This document shows positions 10,949 through 24,943 of a stretch of 64,000 nt of DNA, one piece after another. The stretch's first letter is position 1. Every line of letters starts with the position of its first letter. This DNA comes from Laribacter hongkongensis DSM 14985 (GTDB taxonomy: Bacteria > Pseudomonadota > Gammaproteobacteria > Burkholderiales > Aquaspirillaceae): the NCBI RefSeq assembly GCF_000423285.1, contig NZ_AUHR01000004.1, forward strand, positions 124,001 through 188,000, given 5' to 3'. Made by a program: the position numbers and the translations under genes. Below the pieces are notes generated by a model that saw only the letters and a list, made by a program, of their open reading frames with translations, was not told where the DNA came from and did not search any database.

Positions 10949-11206
10949 ATGAGCGCAAAAGGGCAAATGCTTCAGGATCCCTTCCTCAACATTCTGCGCA
11001 AGGAACACGTTCCGGTTTCGATCTATCTGGTCAACGGCATCAAGCTGCAAGGCCAGATCGAGTCGTTCGACCAGTATGTTGTGCTGCTGAAGAATACCGT
11101 GACGCAAATGGTGTACAAGCACGCCATTTCCACCGTGGTTCCGGCCCGCCCGGTCCAGGTGCCGCATGAGCACCCGGCGCCGGCTGCCGGTACTGCCGAG
11201 ATTTGA
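10949..11206 (+). CDS. hfq: RNA chaperone Hfq
   Basis: 85 residues. The Sm1 and Sm2 segments are complete ([34 protein letters not shown]) with a short acidic/Pro tail. Hfq forms hexamers that pair small RNAs with mRNAs. CGGAG precedes the ATG. It starts the hfq-hflX-hflK-hflC-hisZ-purA cluster common in betaproteobacteria. Confidence 0.98.
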   Translation: MSAKGQMLQDPFLNILRKEHVPVSIYLVNGIKLQGQIESFDQYVVLLKNTVTQMVYKHAISTVVPARPVQVPHEHPAPAAGTAEI

Positions 11207-11281
11207 TGTCCGAACCTGAAAACGTGGCGGTGAGCGCATGCGCCATCGCCACTTTCCCTGTCTGCGGGGTTGATCCCATAC

Positions 11282-12379
11282 GTGTTTGATCGTCCTGATT
11301 TTGGTGACCAAGCGGTCGTTGTATGCCTGAATTTCGGTGAGCCTGATTTTGCCGAAAGCGTTGAAGAATGCGTCGAACTCGTCAAGGGCGCGGGCGTTGC
11401 TGTGCTGGACGTCGTGCTGGCCAAGCGGCAAAGGCCAGATGCGGCACTGTTTGCCGGCAAGGGCAAGGTTGAAGAAATCGCCATGGCGTGCAAGACGCAC
11501 GACGCCAATGTGGTGATTTTCAATCATGCTCTTTCCCCGGCCCAGCAGCGCAACCTTGAGCGTGCGCTGGAATGTCGTGTCGTAGACCGCACCAGTCTGA
11601 TCCTTGACATATTTGCCCAGCGTGCACGCAGCCATGAGGGCAAGTTGCAGGTCGAACTGGCCCAGCTTGAATACCTGTCCACGCGTCTGGTGCGAGGATG
11701 GACCCACCTCGAGCGGCAAAAAGGTGGTATCGGCCTGCGTGGCCCTGGCGAAACCCAGCTGGAAACCGACCGCCGGCTGCTGGGCAACCGGGTACGCCTG
11801 CTGAAGGAACGTCTGGCAAAACTCGAGCGTCAGCGTCATGTACAGCGACGCAGTCGCGAGCGTGGCGGCGTATTCAGCGTATCGATCGTGGGCTATACCA
11901 ATGCCGGCAAATCGACTCTCTTCAATGCGCTCACCAAGGCGCGTGCCTATGCTGCCGACCAGCTATTTGCCACGCTGGATACGACCAGTCGTCGCCTGTA
12001 CCTTAACGAGCAGCTAAGTGTGGTGCTGTCTGATACGGTCGGTTTCATCCGGGATTTGCCGCACTCTCTGGTGGAGGCCTTCAAGGCCACCCTTGAGGAA
12101 ACCGTGCGGGCCGACCTCCTTTTGCATGTGGTCGACTGCGCCAGCGACACCCGTGAAACCCAGCTGGCCGAGGTCAACAAGGTTCTCAAGGAAATCGAGG
12201 CTGATGGCATCGACCAGCTGATCATCTGGAACAAGTGCGACCTGAAGGGGCTGTCTCCCGCGATCGAGCGGGACGAAACCGGACGAATCGTGGCTGTACG
12301 TCTTTCTGCGCTGAAGGGCGAAGGTCTGGACCTTCTCCGTCAGGCGCTTGTCGAACGCGCTGACATACCCACATACTGA
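11282..12379 (+). CDS. hflX: Ribosome-splitting GTPase HflX
   Basis: About 365 residues. The HflX-specific N-terminal region leads to GIGLRGPGETQLETDRR, then the G domain with GYTNAGKS, DTVGF and NKCD motifs. HflX rescues stalled ribosomes under stress. GTG 11282 is preferred as start because GCGGGG lies 12 bases upstream and the protein then begins FDRPD as in homologues; TTG 11270 would have no spacing to a ribosome site. Confidence 0.95.
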   Translation: MFDRPDFGDQAVVVCLNFGEPDFAESVEECVELVKGAGVAVLDVVLAKRQRPDAALFAGKGKVEEIAMACKTHDANVVIFNHALSPAQQRNLERALECRVVDRTSLILDIFAQRARSHEGKLQVELAQLEYLSTRLVRGWTHLERQKGGIGLRGPGETQLETDRRLLGNRVRLLKERLAKLERQRHVQRRSRERGGVFSVSIVGYTNAGKSTLFNALTKARAYAADQLFATLDTTSRRLYLNEQLSVVLSDTVGFIRDLPHSLVEAFKATLEETVRADLLLHVVDCASDTRETQLAEVNKVLKEIEADGIDQLIIWNKCDLKGLSPAIERDETGRIVAVRLSALKGEGLDLLRQALVERADIPTY

Positions 12380-12413
12380 CAGCGTATCAAACCAAGAACC
12401 GGGACACTGATCC

Positions 12414-13652
12414 ATGGCACAAAACGACCCGCAATGGGGCGGAGGTCGACGCGGAGACGGACCGCCCGATCTCGACGAACTCTTTCGCCGGCTGAACCAG
12501 AAACTGTCCCGCCTGCTGGGCGGCGGCAAAGGCAATGGCCCGTCTGGCGGTCCTGCGGTACCTTCCCCTTCGCCGCGCGGCATCAAGGGCGGAGCCATCG
12601 CTCTGGTGGGCGTGCTGGCAGCCTTGTGGCTCGGCAGCGGCTTCTTTGTGGTCGATGCACGGGAAGAGGCCGTGGTCCTGCGTCTGGGCAGCTACGACCG
12701 GACAGCAACTGCCGGCCTGCAATGGCACATTCCCTATCCGTTCGAGAAAGTCGAGATCGTCAACATGACCGAAGTGCGTTCGGTCGAAGTTGGCTATCGC
12801 GGCAATGCCAAGAACCGGATGCCCGACGAATCGCTGATGCTGACCGAAGACCTCAACATCGTCGATGTCCAGCTGTCGGTGCAGTATGACGTGCAGGATG
12901 CCCGCGCATTCCTGTTCAACAACGTCTACACCGAGCCGGGTGGCCAGGGCATCGTCAAGTCGGTGACCGAGTCGGCCATCAGCCAGGTGGTCGGCCAGAA
13001 CAAGATCGATTTTGTCCTGAATGAAGGCCGTACCAAAATCGCCAGCGATACCCAGACGCTGATCCAGAAAATCCTGGACCTGTATGGCATGGGGCTGCGT
13101 GTGATCAAGGTCAACATCAACAACGTCCAGCCGCCCGACCAGGTGCAGGCTGCATTCGAAGATGCCGTCAAGGCCGGACAGGACAAGGAAAAATCCCGCA
13201 ACGAGGCACAGGCCTACGCCAACGATGTCGTTCCGCGTGCAACCGGTATGGCTGCCCGCCTGATCGAAGAAGCCCAGGGTTACAGCCAGCGGGTGGTGGC
13301 CAGCGCCGAAGGCGAGGCCTCGCGCTTCAAGGCCGTGCTGGGTGAATACCAGAAGGCTCCGGTCGTAATGCGTGACCGCCTGTATATCGACACCATGCAG
13401 CAGATCCTGCAAAACACGACCAAGGTGCTGGTGGATGGCAAGAATGGTCAAAACCTGCTCTATCTGCCGTTTGACAAACTGATGGACATCAACAAAAAGC
13501 CTTCGTCCGGTACTGTATCGGCACCTGCCGCACAGGCTGACACGCCGCCGCTTGCATCCGAACCTCCGGTCCGGGTGGTGACGCCGTCTGCCAACGGCCG
13601 GCCTACCGAACGCGCTGAACGTGGCGGTCGCAACCTGCAGGGAGGCCAGTAA
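12414..13652 (+). CDS. hflK: FtsH protease regulator HflK
   Basis: 412 residues. A Gly-rich N-terminus, one membrane helix (about 60-80), a Band-7/SPFH domain, and a Pro/Ala-rich C-terminal tail. HflK with HflC forms a large membrane cage around FtsH and limits its proteolysis. The stop and the hflC ATG share a base (TAATG), which implies translational coupling. Confidence 0.96.
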   Translation: MAQNDPQWGGGRRGDGPPDLDELFRRLNQKLSRLLGGGKGNGPSGGPAVPSPSPRGIKGGAIALVGVLAALWLGSGFFVVDAREEAVVLRLGSYDRTATAGLQWHIPYPFEKVEIVNMTEVRSVEVGYRGNAKNRMPDESLMLTEDLNIVDVQLSVQYDVQDARAFLFNNVYTEPGGQGIVKSVTESAISQVVGQNKIDFVLNEGRTKIASDTQTLIQKILDLYGMGLRVIKVNINNVQPPDQVQAAFEDAVKAGQDKEKSRNEAQAYANDVVPRATGMAARLIEEAQGYSQRVVASAEGEASRFKAVLGEYQKAPVVMRDRLYIDTMQQILQNTTKVLVDGKNGQNLLYLPFDKLMDINKKPSSGTVSAPAAQADTPPLASEPPVRVVTPSANGRPTERAERGGRNLQGGQ

Positions 13653-14542
13653 TGGAACGCCTGATTCCGAAACTCGTCGCCCTGGGGGCCGTGCTGATCC
13701 TGGTCAGCATGTCGTTTTACATTGTGGGGCCGCGCCAGAGTGCGCTGGTGTTCCAGTTTGGCGAGGTCGTGCGCATTGCCAACAACCCGGGTGTCCATTT
13801 CAAGGTCCCGTTCCTGCAGAACGTGCGCTTCTTTGACCGTCGCATCCAGACCATTGACCCGGATAATCCCGAGCTGTTCAACACCCGCGAAAAGATGAAC
13901 CTGCTGGTCAACAGCTTCGTCAAATGGCGGATTACCGACGTCGAGCAGTTCTACAAGGCTGTCGGTGGCAACGAAGCCGCTGCCGTGACCCGTCTGCGCC
14001 AGCAGGTCAACGACGGCCTGCGGGCCGAGTTCGGCCAGAAGACGGTCGAGGACGTGATTGCCATCCAGCGGGCGGCCATTCTGGACGTGGTTCGCCAGCG
14101 TGCCGACCAGGATGCGCGCAAAATAGGCGTACAAATTGTCGATGTCCGCTTAAAGCGCGTGGATTTTCCGGATAAAATCTCCCAGTCGATCTATGACCGC
14201 ATGCGGTCCGAGCGTCTGACGGTTGCCAACCAGCTGCGCAGCGAGGGGGCGGCTGATGCCGAGCGGATCCGTGCCGAAGCCGACAAGGAGCGCGAAGTGG
14301 TCCTGGCCAATGCCTACAAGCAGGCCCAGGAAATCAAGGGGGCGGGGGACGCCAAGGCCGGTGCGATCTATGCCGAAGCCTTTGGCAAGAGTCCGGAGTT
14401 TTACGCCTTCTACCGCAGCATGGACGCTTACAAGAAGTCGTTTGATTCCAAGAACGATCTGTTGGTACTTGACCCAAGCTCGGCTTTCTTCAAGTACCTG
14501 CAAGATCCCAAGGCACGTGGCCCGGTGGCACCGAAGCAGTAA
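13652..14542 (+). CDS. hflC: FtsH protease regulator HflC
   Basis: 296 residues. N-terminal membrane helix (about 6-25) and Band-7/SPFH domain with the RQSALVFQFGEVV opening. Partner of HflK. A 9-bp GC-rich hairpin follows 23 bases after the stop, yet hisZ starts only 67 bases downstream, so part of the transcript may read through. Confidence 0.96.
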   Translation: MERLIPKLVALGAVLILVSMSFYIVGPRQSALVFQFGEVVRIANNPGVHFKVPFLQNVRFFDRRIQTIDPDNPELFNTREKMNLLVNSFVKWRITDVEQFYKAVGGNEAAAVTRLRQQVNDGLRAEFGQKTVEDVIAIQRAAILDVVRQRADQDARKIGVQIVDVRLKRVDFPDKISQSIYDRMRSERLTVANQLRSEGAADAERIRAEADKEREVVLANAYKQAQEIKGAGDAKAGAIYAEAFGKSPEFYAFYRSMDAYKKSFDSKNDLLVLDPSSAFFKYLQDPKARGPVAPKQ

Positions 14543-14565
14543 TTCGGGTGGGCTGCAAACCTGAC

Positions 14566-14592
14566 AAGGCGGGGTAACCCCCCGCCTTTATT
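14566..14592 (+). terminator. Stem-loop terminator after hflC
   Basis: aaggcgggg pairs with ccccgcctt around a 5-base loop, followed by a T-rich stretch. It sits between hflC and hisZ. Confidence 0.7.
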
Positions 14593-14609
14593 ACGTTTTA
14601 CGAAAATAC

Positions 14610-17092
<2,483 letters not shown>

Positions 17093-17120
17093 GCCGGTTC
17101 CCTGCCCGGGACAAGAAAAA

Positions 17121-17149
17121 CGCCAGTCTGACCGACTGGCGTTTTTTTT
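17121..17149. terminator. Bidirectional terminator between purA and bamC
   Basis: cgccagtc pairs with gactggcg around a 5-base loop, with five A before and eight T after. It can stop purA on the plus strand and bamC on the minus strand. Confidence 0.9.
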
Positions 17150-17192
17150 CATGGATGGTCGCGTGCGAGCGCATGACGACCAAGGGCAGGCA

Positions 17193-18332
17193 TCAGCGCA
17201 ATTGCTGTTCCAGCTTGGGCAGGATGGCGTTGACCAGCTTGCCGTCAAGCGCTTCGCCCTTGTCGCCCTGGACGGTGACACGGCTTTCCTTGTCGCTGAC
17301 CTGCTGCACCACGATCCGGTAACCCGGTTGCTCGGCAGCCGTCTTGCCTTCCTTGTCGCGCCAGAATGCGAGGCTCGACCAGAAGCCGCCTTCGTCCACT
17401 TTCTCGGTTTCGCTCTTGGCCGGACGTACGAAGTAGGTACCGGAAGCGCGGTTGCGGTCCACTACCACCAGACCGGTACGGTCCAGCGCCAGACCGGTAC
17501 GGCGCCATGCACGGTCGAAGGCATCGTCGACGACGACTGCTCCGTTTTCGATGCGGGCGCGCCGTTGGGCCACCGGTACCGGCTGGGCTGCATCTTCCTT
17601 GGCCTGCTTGGCCTTGGTTTCATCAACCCCGAGGGCCAGCATCAGGCGGCCGAGAAACTCGGCTTCGAGTTCCGGATCGTCGGCACGCGGCTGCCATTTG
17701 GTGTCGTTCTTGCCTTCGGTAAAGCTTTCCACCATGCCGCGGTGGCTGATGTAGATCTCGACATTACCGTTGGGGCTGCGCTCGAAACGGGTTCGGAACT
17801 TGTCACGCTCGGGCGTGGCGTAGAGTCCGTCCAGACCGACCGTGGCCAGGAGCTTGCGCACGCCGTCCTGCGGAATCTTGGCGCGGTTTTCCGCCCAGTC
17901 GGTTTCCATGATGCCCAGCTGCGGTTCGTCGCGCTTCAGCACGAAACCGTTGTCCTGCCAGAATTCGCGGACCAGCGGCCACAGCTGTTCGGCGCTCTTG
18001 CCGCTGACGCTCAGCCAGCGCTGGCCACCGGCGCGTTCCAGGCGGACGGTGTCGGAGGCTGCGGTAGCCACCTGGGCCGTGCCGGCGCGAATGGCCGCCT
18101 GCTGGCCGGCCTGGTCTGCCTGCTGTTGTGCCATCAGCTTGGCGCTGACGCCGCCGGCAGGCATGGCATAGGAGTTGGTCAGTTCGGGGGCTGTCAGGTC
18201 GGGCGGCACTTCCAGCGTACGCTTGGGCGCTTCGGCCGACTTGTAGGCGATCTTGCTGTCGTCAGACGTCGAGGCGCATGCCGCCAGACCGGCAACGGCC
18301 ACGACGGGGAGCAGATGGCGAAGGGATTTCAT
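17193..18332 (-). CDS. bamC: Outer membrane assembly lipoprotein BamC (NlpB)
   Basis: 379 residues. Lipoprotein signal with lipobox LAAC (Cys about residue 19), the extended N-terminal segment KRTLEVPPDLTAP that in E. coli contacts BamD, and two helix-grip domains. It lies 22 bases downstream of dapA; the dapA-bamC pair is a classic arrangement. With BamB at 8.3 kb, two BAM accessory lipoproteins are coded in this window. Confidence 0.93.
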   Translation of the reverse strand: MKSLRHLLPVVAVAGLAACASTSDDSKIAYKSAEAPKRTLEVPPDLTAPELTNSYAMPAGGVSAKLMAQQQADQAGQQAAIRAGTAQVATAASDTVRLERAGGQRWLSVSGKSAEQLWPLVREFWQDNGFVLKRDEPQLGIMETDWAENRAKIPQDGVRKLLATVGLDGLYATPERDKFRTRFERSPNGNVEIYISHRGMVESFTEGKNDTKWQPRADDPELEAEFLGRLMLALGVDETKAKQAKEDAAQPVPVAQRRARIENGAVVVDDAFDRAWRRTGLALDRTGLVVVDRNRASGTYFVRPAKSETEKVDEGGFWSSLAFWRDKEGKTAAEQPGYRIVVQQVSDKESRVTVQGDKGEALDGKLVNAILPKLEQQLR

Positions 18333-18354
18333 CCAGACTCCGTTGGGTAAGAAA

Positions 18355-19230
18355 TCAGATCAGGTTGGCAGCCTTGAGTGCAGCTTCGACCTTGGATTGG
18401 CCGGCGTCACTCAGACGGGTCAGGGGCAGGCGGATGCCGGCCGGGATGCGGCCCATGCGTTCGAGCGCCCACTTGACCGGAATCGGGTTGGCCTCGCAGA
18501 ACAGGTCCTTGTGCAGGCCCTGCAGCGGGTCGTTGATGCGGCGGGCGGCCTGCACGTCACCGGCGATGGCCGCACGGCAGAGTTCGGCCATCTGGCGCGG
18601 TGCGACGTTGGCCGTCACCGAAATCACGCCGTGGCCGCCGCACAGCATGAAGGCCATGGCAGTAGCGTCGTCGCCGGTATAAAGGGCGAAATCCTTCGGG
18701 GCGCGCTTGACGAGATCGCAGCAGCGGGCGAGGTCGGCAGTGGCATCCTTGAGACCGATGATGTTGGGGATTTCGGCCAGACGCAATACGGTGTCGTTAC
18801 ACATGTCGGCCACGGTGCGGCCCGGCACGTTGTAAAGGATGACCGGAATGTCGGTCGATTCGGCAATGGCGCGGAAGTGCCGGTACATGCCTTCCTGCGT
18901 CGGCTTGTTGTAATACGGCACGACCGACAGGACCTGGTCGGCCCCGAGGCGGCGGGATTCGCGCGTCAGGTCGATGGCTTCGTGGGTCGAGTTGGCGCCG
19001 GCGCCGGCGATGACCTTGATGCGGCCGGCCGCGCGCTTGACCACTGCAGCCACGACCTGCAGGTGCTCTTCGACCGCGAGTGCGGCCGATTCGCCCGTCG
19101 TGCCAACAGCAACGATGCCGCTGGTGCCCGACTCGATATGAAAATCGACCAGACGGTCCAGTGCTTCAAAATCAACACTGCCGTCTTCCAACATGGGGGT
19201 CACAATCGCGACCAGACTTCCGGTGAGCAT
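18355..19230 (-). CDS. dapA: 4-hydroxy-tetrahydrodipicolinate synthase
   Basis: 291 residues. The DHDPS family residues fall at canonical positions: Thr44/Thr45 in AVGTTGES, Tyr133 in LYNVPGRT, and Schiff-base Lys161 in GLKDAT. It condenses pyruvate with aspartate semialdehyde in lysine/diaminopimelate synthesis. ATG 19230 is chosen as it gives the family N-terminus [12 protein letters not shown]; the open frame extends 88 codons further upstream but that part is not protein-like. Confidence 0.97.
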   Translation of the reverse strand: MLTGSLVAIVTPMLEDGSVDFEALDRLVDFHIESGTSGIVAVGTTGESAALAVEEHLQVVAAVVKRAAGRIKVIAGAGANSTHEAIDLTRESRRLGADQVLSVVPYYNKPTQEGMYRHFRAIAESTDIPVILYNVPGRTVADMCNDTVLRLAEIPNIIGLKDATADLARCCDLVKRAPKDFALYTGDDATAMAFMLCGGHGVISVTANVAPRQMAELCRAAIAGDVQAARRINDPLQGLHKDLFCEANPIPVKWALERMGRIPAGIRLPLTRLSDAGQSKVEAALKAANLI

Positions 19231-19448
19231 GTGCGTGCCTGTGAACGAAACAAGAAAATGGAAATTTAGCGGGAGATTGTAGCCCAATTCCTCAAATGCA
19301 GCGTGAATGCGCTGGGGGCCGGGTTTGCCGGTCATGCTGCCGCAGGCTGTCATGCCGGTCATGCCGGCGGCCTGCCAGCTTCGCGGGGCAGTGAGGGCCG
19401 GCTTTGGAGGGCGTGACTGTCCCGCTCGCCGCCTGCCTGCTGCGGCTG

Positions 19449-19457
19449 TGCTAGAAT
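19449..19457 (+). promoter_or_regulatory. Extended -10 promoter element of the ABC-F gene
   Basis: TGcTAGAAT lies about 50 bases before the ABC-F start. No clear -35 box is present. Same form as at ndk. Confidence 0.5.
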
Positions 19458-19505
19458 CCGCCATTTTCCGTTTACCGGACAATCTGTTAGCCAAGGATTT
19501 CCCGC

Positions 19506-21137
<1,632 letters not shown>

Positions 21138-21164
21138 TCCTGCAATTCCGCGTGGCTCCGGCCC

Positions 21165-21197
21165 GAACAACCCGCCTGGATGGCGGGTTGTTCTTTT
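21165..21197 (+). terminator. Intrinsic terminator of the ABC-F gene
   Basis: A perfect 12-bp stem (gaacaacccgcc with ggcgggttgttc), 5-base loop, then four T. Confidence 0.9.
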
Positions 21198-21244
21198 GGC
21201 GGGATTCCATGTCGCAATCCCGATAGTTGATTACCCAAGGTTTT

Positions 21245-21273
21245 TTGACCTGTTTAGGCGTATGGGATATAGT
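21245..21273 (+). promoter_or_regulatory. Sigma-70 promoter of the SDR gene
   Basis: TTGACC at 21245-21250, 17-base spacer, TATAGT at 21268-21273. Both boxes match consensus in five of six positions. A start near 21280 leaves an untranslated leader of about 175 bases with a hairpin (acggatt with aatccgt, 21359-21384). Confidence 0.75.
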
Positions 21274-21455
21274 CCGCAGCGCTTGGGTGCGTTGCAACAT
21301 TCTGTCGGCTCACCTGGCCAAAGAGCCTGTAAATGACATAAATAGAACAAGGCTATCTACGGATTTTGCATTGCAGCAATCCGTGATGCTCGTCGCTGCC
21401 GGCCATTCCGGATCTCCTGTGCAGCGGAGTCGGTACAAACCCAAAGGAAATCAGC

Positions 21456-22196
21456 ATGCGTTTGCAAGGGAAAGTCTCCATCATCACCGGTGCCGCCAGC
21501 GGCATTGGCCGTGCCACCGCCCTCAAGTTTGCCCGCGAAGGCGCCATTGTTGCCGTCTGCGACCTGAACCAGGGCGCGATTGACGAAGTGGTCGCCGAAA
21601 TCAAGGCCGCCGGTGGCCAGGCTGTCGGCTACATCGTCAACGTGACCGACAAGGCACAGATCGCCGACATGGTCGGCGGCCTCAAGGGCCAGTTCGGCCG
21701 CATCGACGTGCTGGTGAACAACGCCGGCATCGTGCAGGATGCCCAACTGATCAAGATGACCGAAGACCAGTTCGACAAGGTGATCGACATCAACCTCAAG
21801 GGTGTCTACAACTGCACCCGCGCCGTGGTCGACACCATGGTCGAGCAGGGCAGTGGTGTCATCCTCAACGCCAGCTCGGTGGTGGGCGTGTACGGCAACT
21901 TCGGCCAGACCAACTATGCCGCCACCAAGTTCGGCGTCATCGGTTTCGTCAAGACCTGGGCCAAGGAACTGGGCAAGAAGGGCATCCGTGCCAATGCCGT
22001 GTGCCCGGGTTTCGTGGCCACTCCGATCCTCAAGGCCATGCCGGAAAAAGTGATCCAGGCCATGGAAGACAAGGTGCCGATGAAGCGCATGGCTGCTCCG
22101 GAAGAAATCGCCAACGTGTACGCCTTCCTCGCCAGCGACGAAGCCAGCTACATCAACGGTGCTGCCATCGAAGTCACCGGTGGCCTGACCCTGTAA
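21456..22196 (+). CDS. Short-chain dehydrogenase/reductase, FabG/PhaB-like
   Basis: 246 residues, classical SDR. Cofactor loop TGAASGIG at 11-18, NNAG at 88-91, Ser140/141, Tyr154 and Lys158 as catalytic set. Asp36 at the end of beta-2 favours NAD(H) over NADP(H) by the usual rule. Family members reduce 3-oxoacyl-ACP or acetoacetyl-CoA; no neighbour (fatty acid or PHB operon) decides between them. GGAAATC lies before the ATG. It has its own promoter and terminator, so it is a single-gene unit. Confidence 0.85.
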   Translation: MRLQGKVSIITGAASGIGRATALKFAREGAIVAVCDLNQGAIDEVVAEIKAAGGQAVGYIVNVTDKAQIADMVGGLKGQFGRIDVLVNNAGIVQDAQLIKMTEDQFDKVIDINLKGVYNCTRAVVDTMVEQGSGVILNASSVVGVYGNFGQTNYAATKFGVIGFVKTWAKELGKKGIRANAVCPGFVATPILKAMPEKVIQAMEDKVPMKRMAAPEEIANVYAFLASDEASYINGAAIEVTGGLTL

Positions 22197-22238
22197 GTCC
22201 TGCCGTACACCGGCCGCGAGCGGCCGGCATGCGCATCC

Positions 22239-22269
22239 ACACCCCTGCCCGTGCAGGGGTGTGCTGTTT
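22239..22269. terminator. Terminator after the SDR gene
   Basis: acacccctgc pairs perfectly with gcaggggtgt around a 4-base loop, then a short T-rich tail. It lies at the convergent end of the chemoreceptor gene. Confidence 0.75.
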
Positions 22270-24419
22270 CAGCCGACCCGGAACTGCCCGACCAGTGCTT
22301 GCAGGCGGCCGGATGCCTGCAGGGTCAGGGCAGAACTCTGACCGGTTTCCTCGACCGTGGCCCGGATGCTGTGGGCGGCATCACCGACCCGGCGGGCAGT
22401 GTCGTCGTATTGCCGGCTGACCGTGGCAATGCCCTCGATGGCGGCAAGCAGCTGCTCGATCACCGCGTGGTCGGCCTGGTCACTGGCGGCTTCTTCGGCC
22501 AGCCGCAGGCCTTCGTCCAGCTCCTGCATGCCGCCGCCCATGCGGCTGGCGGCAACGTGGGCCTGTTCCTGCACCTGGCTGATCATGTCGCGGATTTCCA
22601 CCGTGGCCTGCGCCGTGCGTTCGGCCAGTTTGCGGACTTCGTCGGCCACGACGGCAAAGCCGCGCCCCTGTTCGCCGGCGCGGGCCGCTTCGATGGCGGC
22701 ATTCAGGGCCAGCAGGTTGGTCTGGTCGGCAATGTCGCGGATCACGCTGACCACCTGGCCGATGTTGCGCGTGCTGGCCGACAGGGTTTCCAGCGTGCCG
22801 GCGGCCTCTCCCACTGAATGCCGGATGCCCTGCGAGCGCTGGCGCAGGTTGGCAAGCTGCCCTTGCGAGGCCTGCATGACTGTTTCCATGCGGGTTTTCA
22901 TGTCGGCGGCACTGCCGGCGGCGCTGTCGATTTCCTGCCGCTGGCGGTCCAGCGCCTGCATCATGTCGCCGATCAATCCCTGGACGCTGTGGGCTGTGGC
23001 GCAGGTATCGTGATGGCTGGCCTCTACCTGCCGGTTGGTGGCAGAGATTTCGTGCGAGCTGTGGATCACCCGGCGCACGATGCTTTCCAGATTGTCGATG
23101 AAGCTGTTGAACCACTGCGCCATGGTGGTGATTTCATCCGGATGACGGCTGTCGCGGTCGATGCGCTGGGTCAGGTCGCCGCCACCTTCGGCAATGGTGC
23201 GCACCATGCGGATCATCTGGCGCATGCGTGCTGCCAGCTTGCGGCTGCCAAGGCTCAGGAACACCAGTGCGCCGGCCAGGTGGCAGCCCAGCCCGGCCAG
23301 TGCGCTGGCGGTCTGGCCCAGGCCAAAAGCAGCCGTCAGCAGGTGCGAGCCGGCCCAGCCTGCCAGCATGGTGGCGAGATAGAGCTTCATCAGCCGGTAG
23401 CTCAGGCTGCGGTTGCGGTAAACCTCCTCCAGATCGGCTTCGCACATCATGCCCCAGAGGTCGGGCGAGCCCGGCAGCCGGAAAGTGACTCCGCAGCCTA
23501 TGACGGGGATGTGGCGGTAATCGGCGTAGCCCGGATAGGTGACGAACAGGTTGCTGCCGCAGCGGATGGTTTCGCGCACGCCAGGATGCAGGCGGCCGGT
23601 GGCCGGATCGTTGAAGACCAGTTCGAATTCGGTGTGCCTGTGCACCCGGACGGTGCCGAACGCCGTGCGTACGCCATCCTTGAGATTGTCACCGCCGGTA
23701 AAGGTGCGGTCTTCGAAGCGCGAGCGCGACAGGGCCGTGCCAGGGGTGACTGACGGATCGAAGTGCGACTGCGCCATGAACAGGTAGTTGTCGCCCGATT
23801 CGTGGAAGATGTGTCCGGCCTCGCGCTGGATCAGGTCGCCCAGCACGTCGTTGGGCACCCGGCCGCAGAGTATGCCGCGCGGTGTGCCGTCGGCGGCGGT
23901 GAGCGGACGGTAGAACATCAGGGTGACGCCGTCGTGAAAGCGCGAGCTTGACGGGCCGAGCTGCTCGGTCTGCGGATCGGAATAGGGGCCGTGCAGGAAA
24001 CGCTCTTTCAGGCCGCGGGCCACGGCAGCGGCCGGCAGGCCGCTGGCACCGCTGCGCCCGGCGCTGCTGGCCAGCAATTGTCCGGCTGTGTCGATCACGA
24101 ACAGCTCGGAAAAATCCGCTGCCAGCAACCGCCGCTGGCTCAGTGTGGTCCGTTCGATGTCCGGCCACTGCATGGCCAGACGCTCGGCCAGGGCATCAAG
24201 GTGCGCCCACTGTTCGTGGGTCCACTGGGTCAGCAAGGCCACGCGGGTCTGGGCAATGCCGGCAAACACCTGTTCCAGTGCATGGGTCCGGTGCCGGTTC
24301 AGCAGGCAGGCCCAGCGCAGGGACAGCTTGCCGTTGCGGCCCAGCCAGGGCAGCCAGTGCCGTTCCTGGTCGGTCAAGGACATGGTTGCACTTCGGGTCA
24401 TGGTCTCGCTCCTTGTCAT
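22269..24419 (-). CDS. Methyl-accepting chemotaxis protein with N-terminal sensor and central membrane hairpin
   Basis: Up to 716 residues. The C-terminal half has a HAMP-like region (about 395-450) and a complete MCP signalling domain with the hairpin tip [20 protein letters not shown]. Residues 1-345 form a Cache/PDC-like sensor but carry no N-terminal membrane anchor; the only hydrophobic stretch is a pair of helices near 345-395. The start is uncertain, as ATG codons occur at residues 1, 7 and 13. It lacks a C-terminal NWETF-type CheR tether. It is not next to other chemotaxis genes. Confidence 0.85.
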   Translation of the reverse strand: MTRSETMTRSATMSLTDQERHWLPWLGRNGKLSLRWACLLNRHRTHALEQVFAGIAQTRVALLTQWTHEQWAHLDALAERLAMQWPDIERTTLSQRRLLAADFSELFVIDTAGQLLASSAGRSGASGLPAAAVARGLKERFLHGPYSDPQTEQLGPSSSRFHDGVTLMFYRPLTAADGTPRGILCGRVPNDVLGDLIQREAGHIFHESGDNYLFMAQSHFDPSVTPGTALSRSRFEDRTFTGGDNLKDGVRTAFGTVRVHRHTEFELVFNDPATGRLHPGVRETIRCGSNLFVTYPGYADYRHIPVIGCGVTFRLPGSPDLWGMMCEADLEEVYRNRSLSYRLMKLYLATMLAGWAGSHLLTAAFGLGQTASALAGLGCHLAGALVFLSLGSRKLAARMRQMIRMVRTIAEGGGDLTQRIDRDSRHPDEITTMAQWFNSFIDNLESIVRRVIHSSHEISATNRQVEASHHDTCATAHSVQGLIGDMMQALDRQRQEIDSAAGSAADMKTRMETVMQASQGQLANLRQRSQGIRHSVGEAAGTLETLSASTRNIGQVVSVIRDIADQTNLLALNAAIEAARAGEQGRGFAVVADEVRKLAERTAQATVEIRDMISQVQEQAHVAASRMGGGMQELDEGLRLAEEAASDQADHAVIEQLLAAIEGIATVSRQYDDTARRVGDAAHSIRATVEETGQSSALTLQASGRLQALVGQFRVG

Positions 24420-24866
24420 CGTGTTGCCGGGGCTGTGGTCTGATACGGGCGTGAATCAACAAAGCAATTGTAATGCCAATGACATTGATATTGCCCGGTT
24501 TGCATCGTGTGGGCAGAGGCCGGCTGTCTGAAAGACGGCCTGGTGTGAAAAGGAGCTGGTGTTGCAAGGTGTACTGGTACTGTCGCCGGCAGATGCCTGC
24601 GGGCATTGCACGGTTTGCCTGACGGTAAAGAACGACCGGGCCGGATGACCGGCAGAGGATGGCGCGGGAGGTGATCCGTGTGCACAAATGCGCGGGACGG
24701 GTAGGCAATCAATGACAATTATTTGTATATTTTGTCCCTGCCATTCATTTCCGGTCGCAGCCAACCGGACATGTCCACGGGCCGCCTGGTCCCGGGCGTG
24801 GGTGGAGCCCGGCATCCGAGCAGAAACCATGACCGGATTCCGCGGGGTTTTATTTTCAAGTAATTG

Positions 24867-24882
24867 ATTTATTTGAATAAAT
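24867..24882. promoter_or_regulatory. Palindromic operator candidate before leuC
   Basis: ATTTATT-TG-AATAAAT is a perfect 7+2+7 inverted repeat that overlaps the first base of the -35 box of leuC. It could bind a repressor or LysR-type activator of leucine synthesis. Confidence 0.45.
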
Positions 24883-24911
24883 TGACCAATATTCCAGCCG
24901 CGTGCAATAAT
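24882..24911 (+). promoter_or_regulatory. Sigma-70 promoter of leuC
   Basis: TTGACC at 24882-24887, 18-base spacer, AATAAT at 24906-24911; each box has five of six consensus bases. The predicted start is about 25 bases before the leuC ATG. Confidence 0.75.
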
Positions 24912-24943
24912 CGGCTCAATCTCCCTTAACGGACCAACAACAC

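Larger units (their letters stand above)
24420..24943. other. Intergenic region between divergent MCP gene and leuC
   Basis: About 520 bases without a convincing gene on either strand. The leuC-proximal 220 bases are AT-rich and hold the leuC promoter and a palindrome. The rest has scattered short open frames without ribosome sites. I see no leucine-rich leader peptide. Confidence 0.6.

Noticed and set aside
24420-24866. Possible leucine leader peptide before leuC
   Set aside because: No short frame with a run of Leu codons followed by a terminator/antiterminator pair.
24863-24877. FNR-like half site (ttgatttatttgaa) before leuC
   Set aside because: The second half does not match ATCAA; the perfect ATTTATT-TG-AATAAAT palindrome explains the sequence better.
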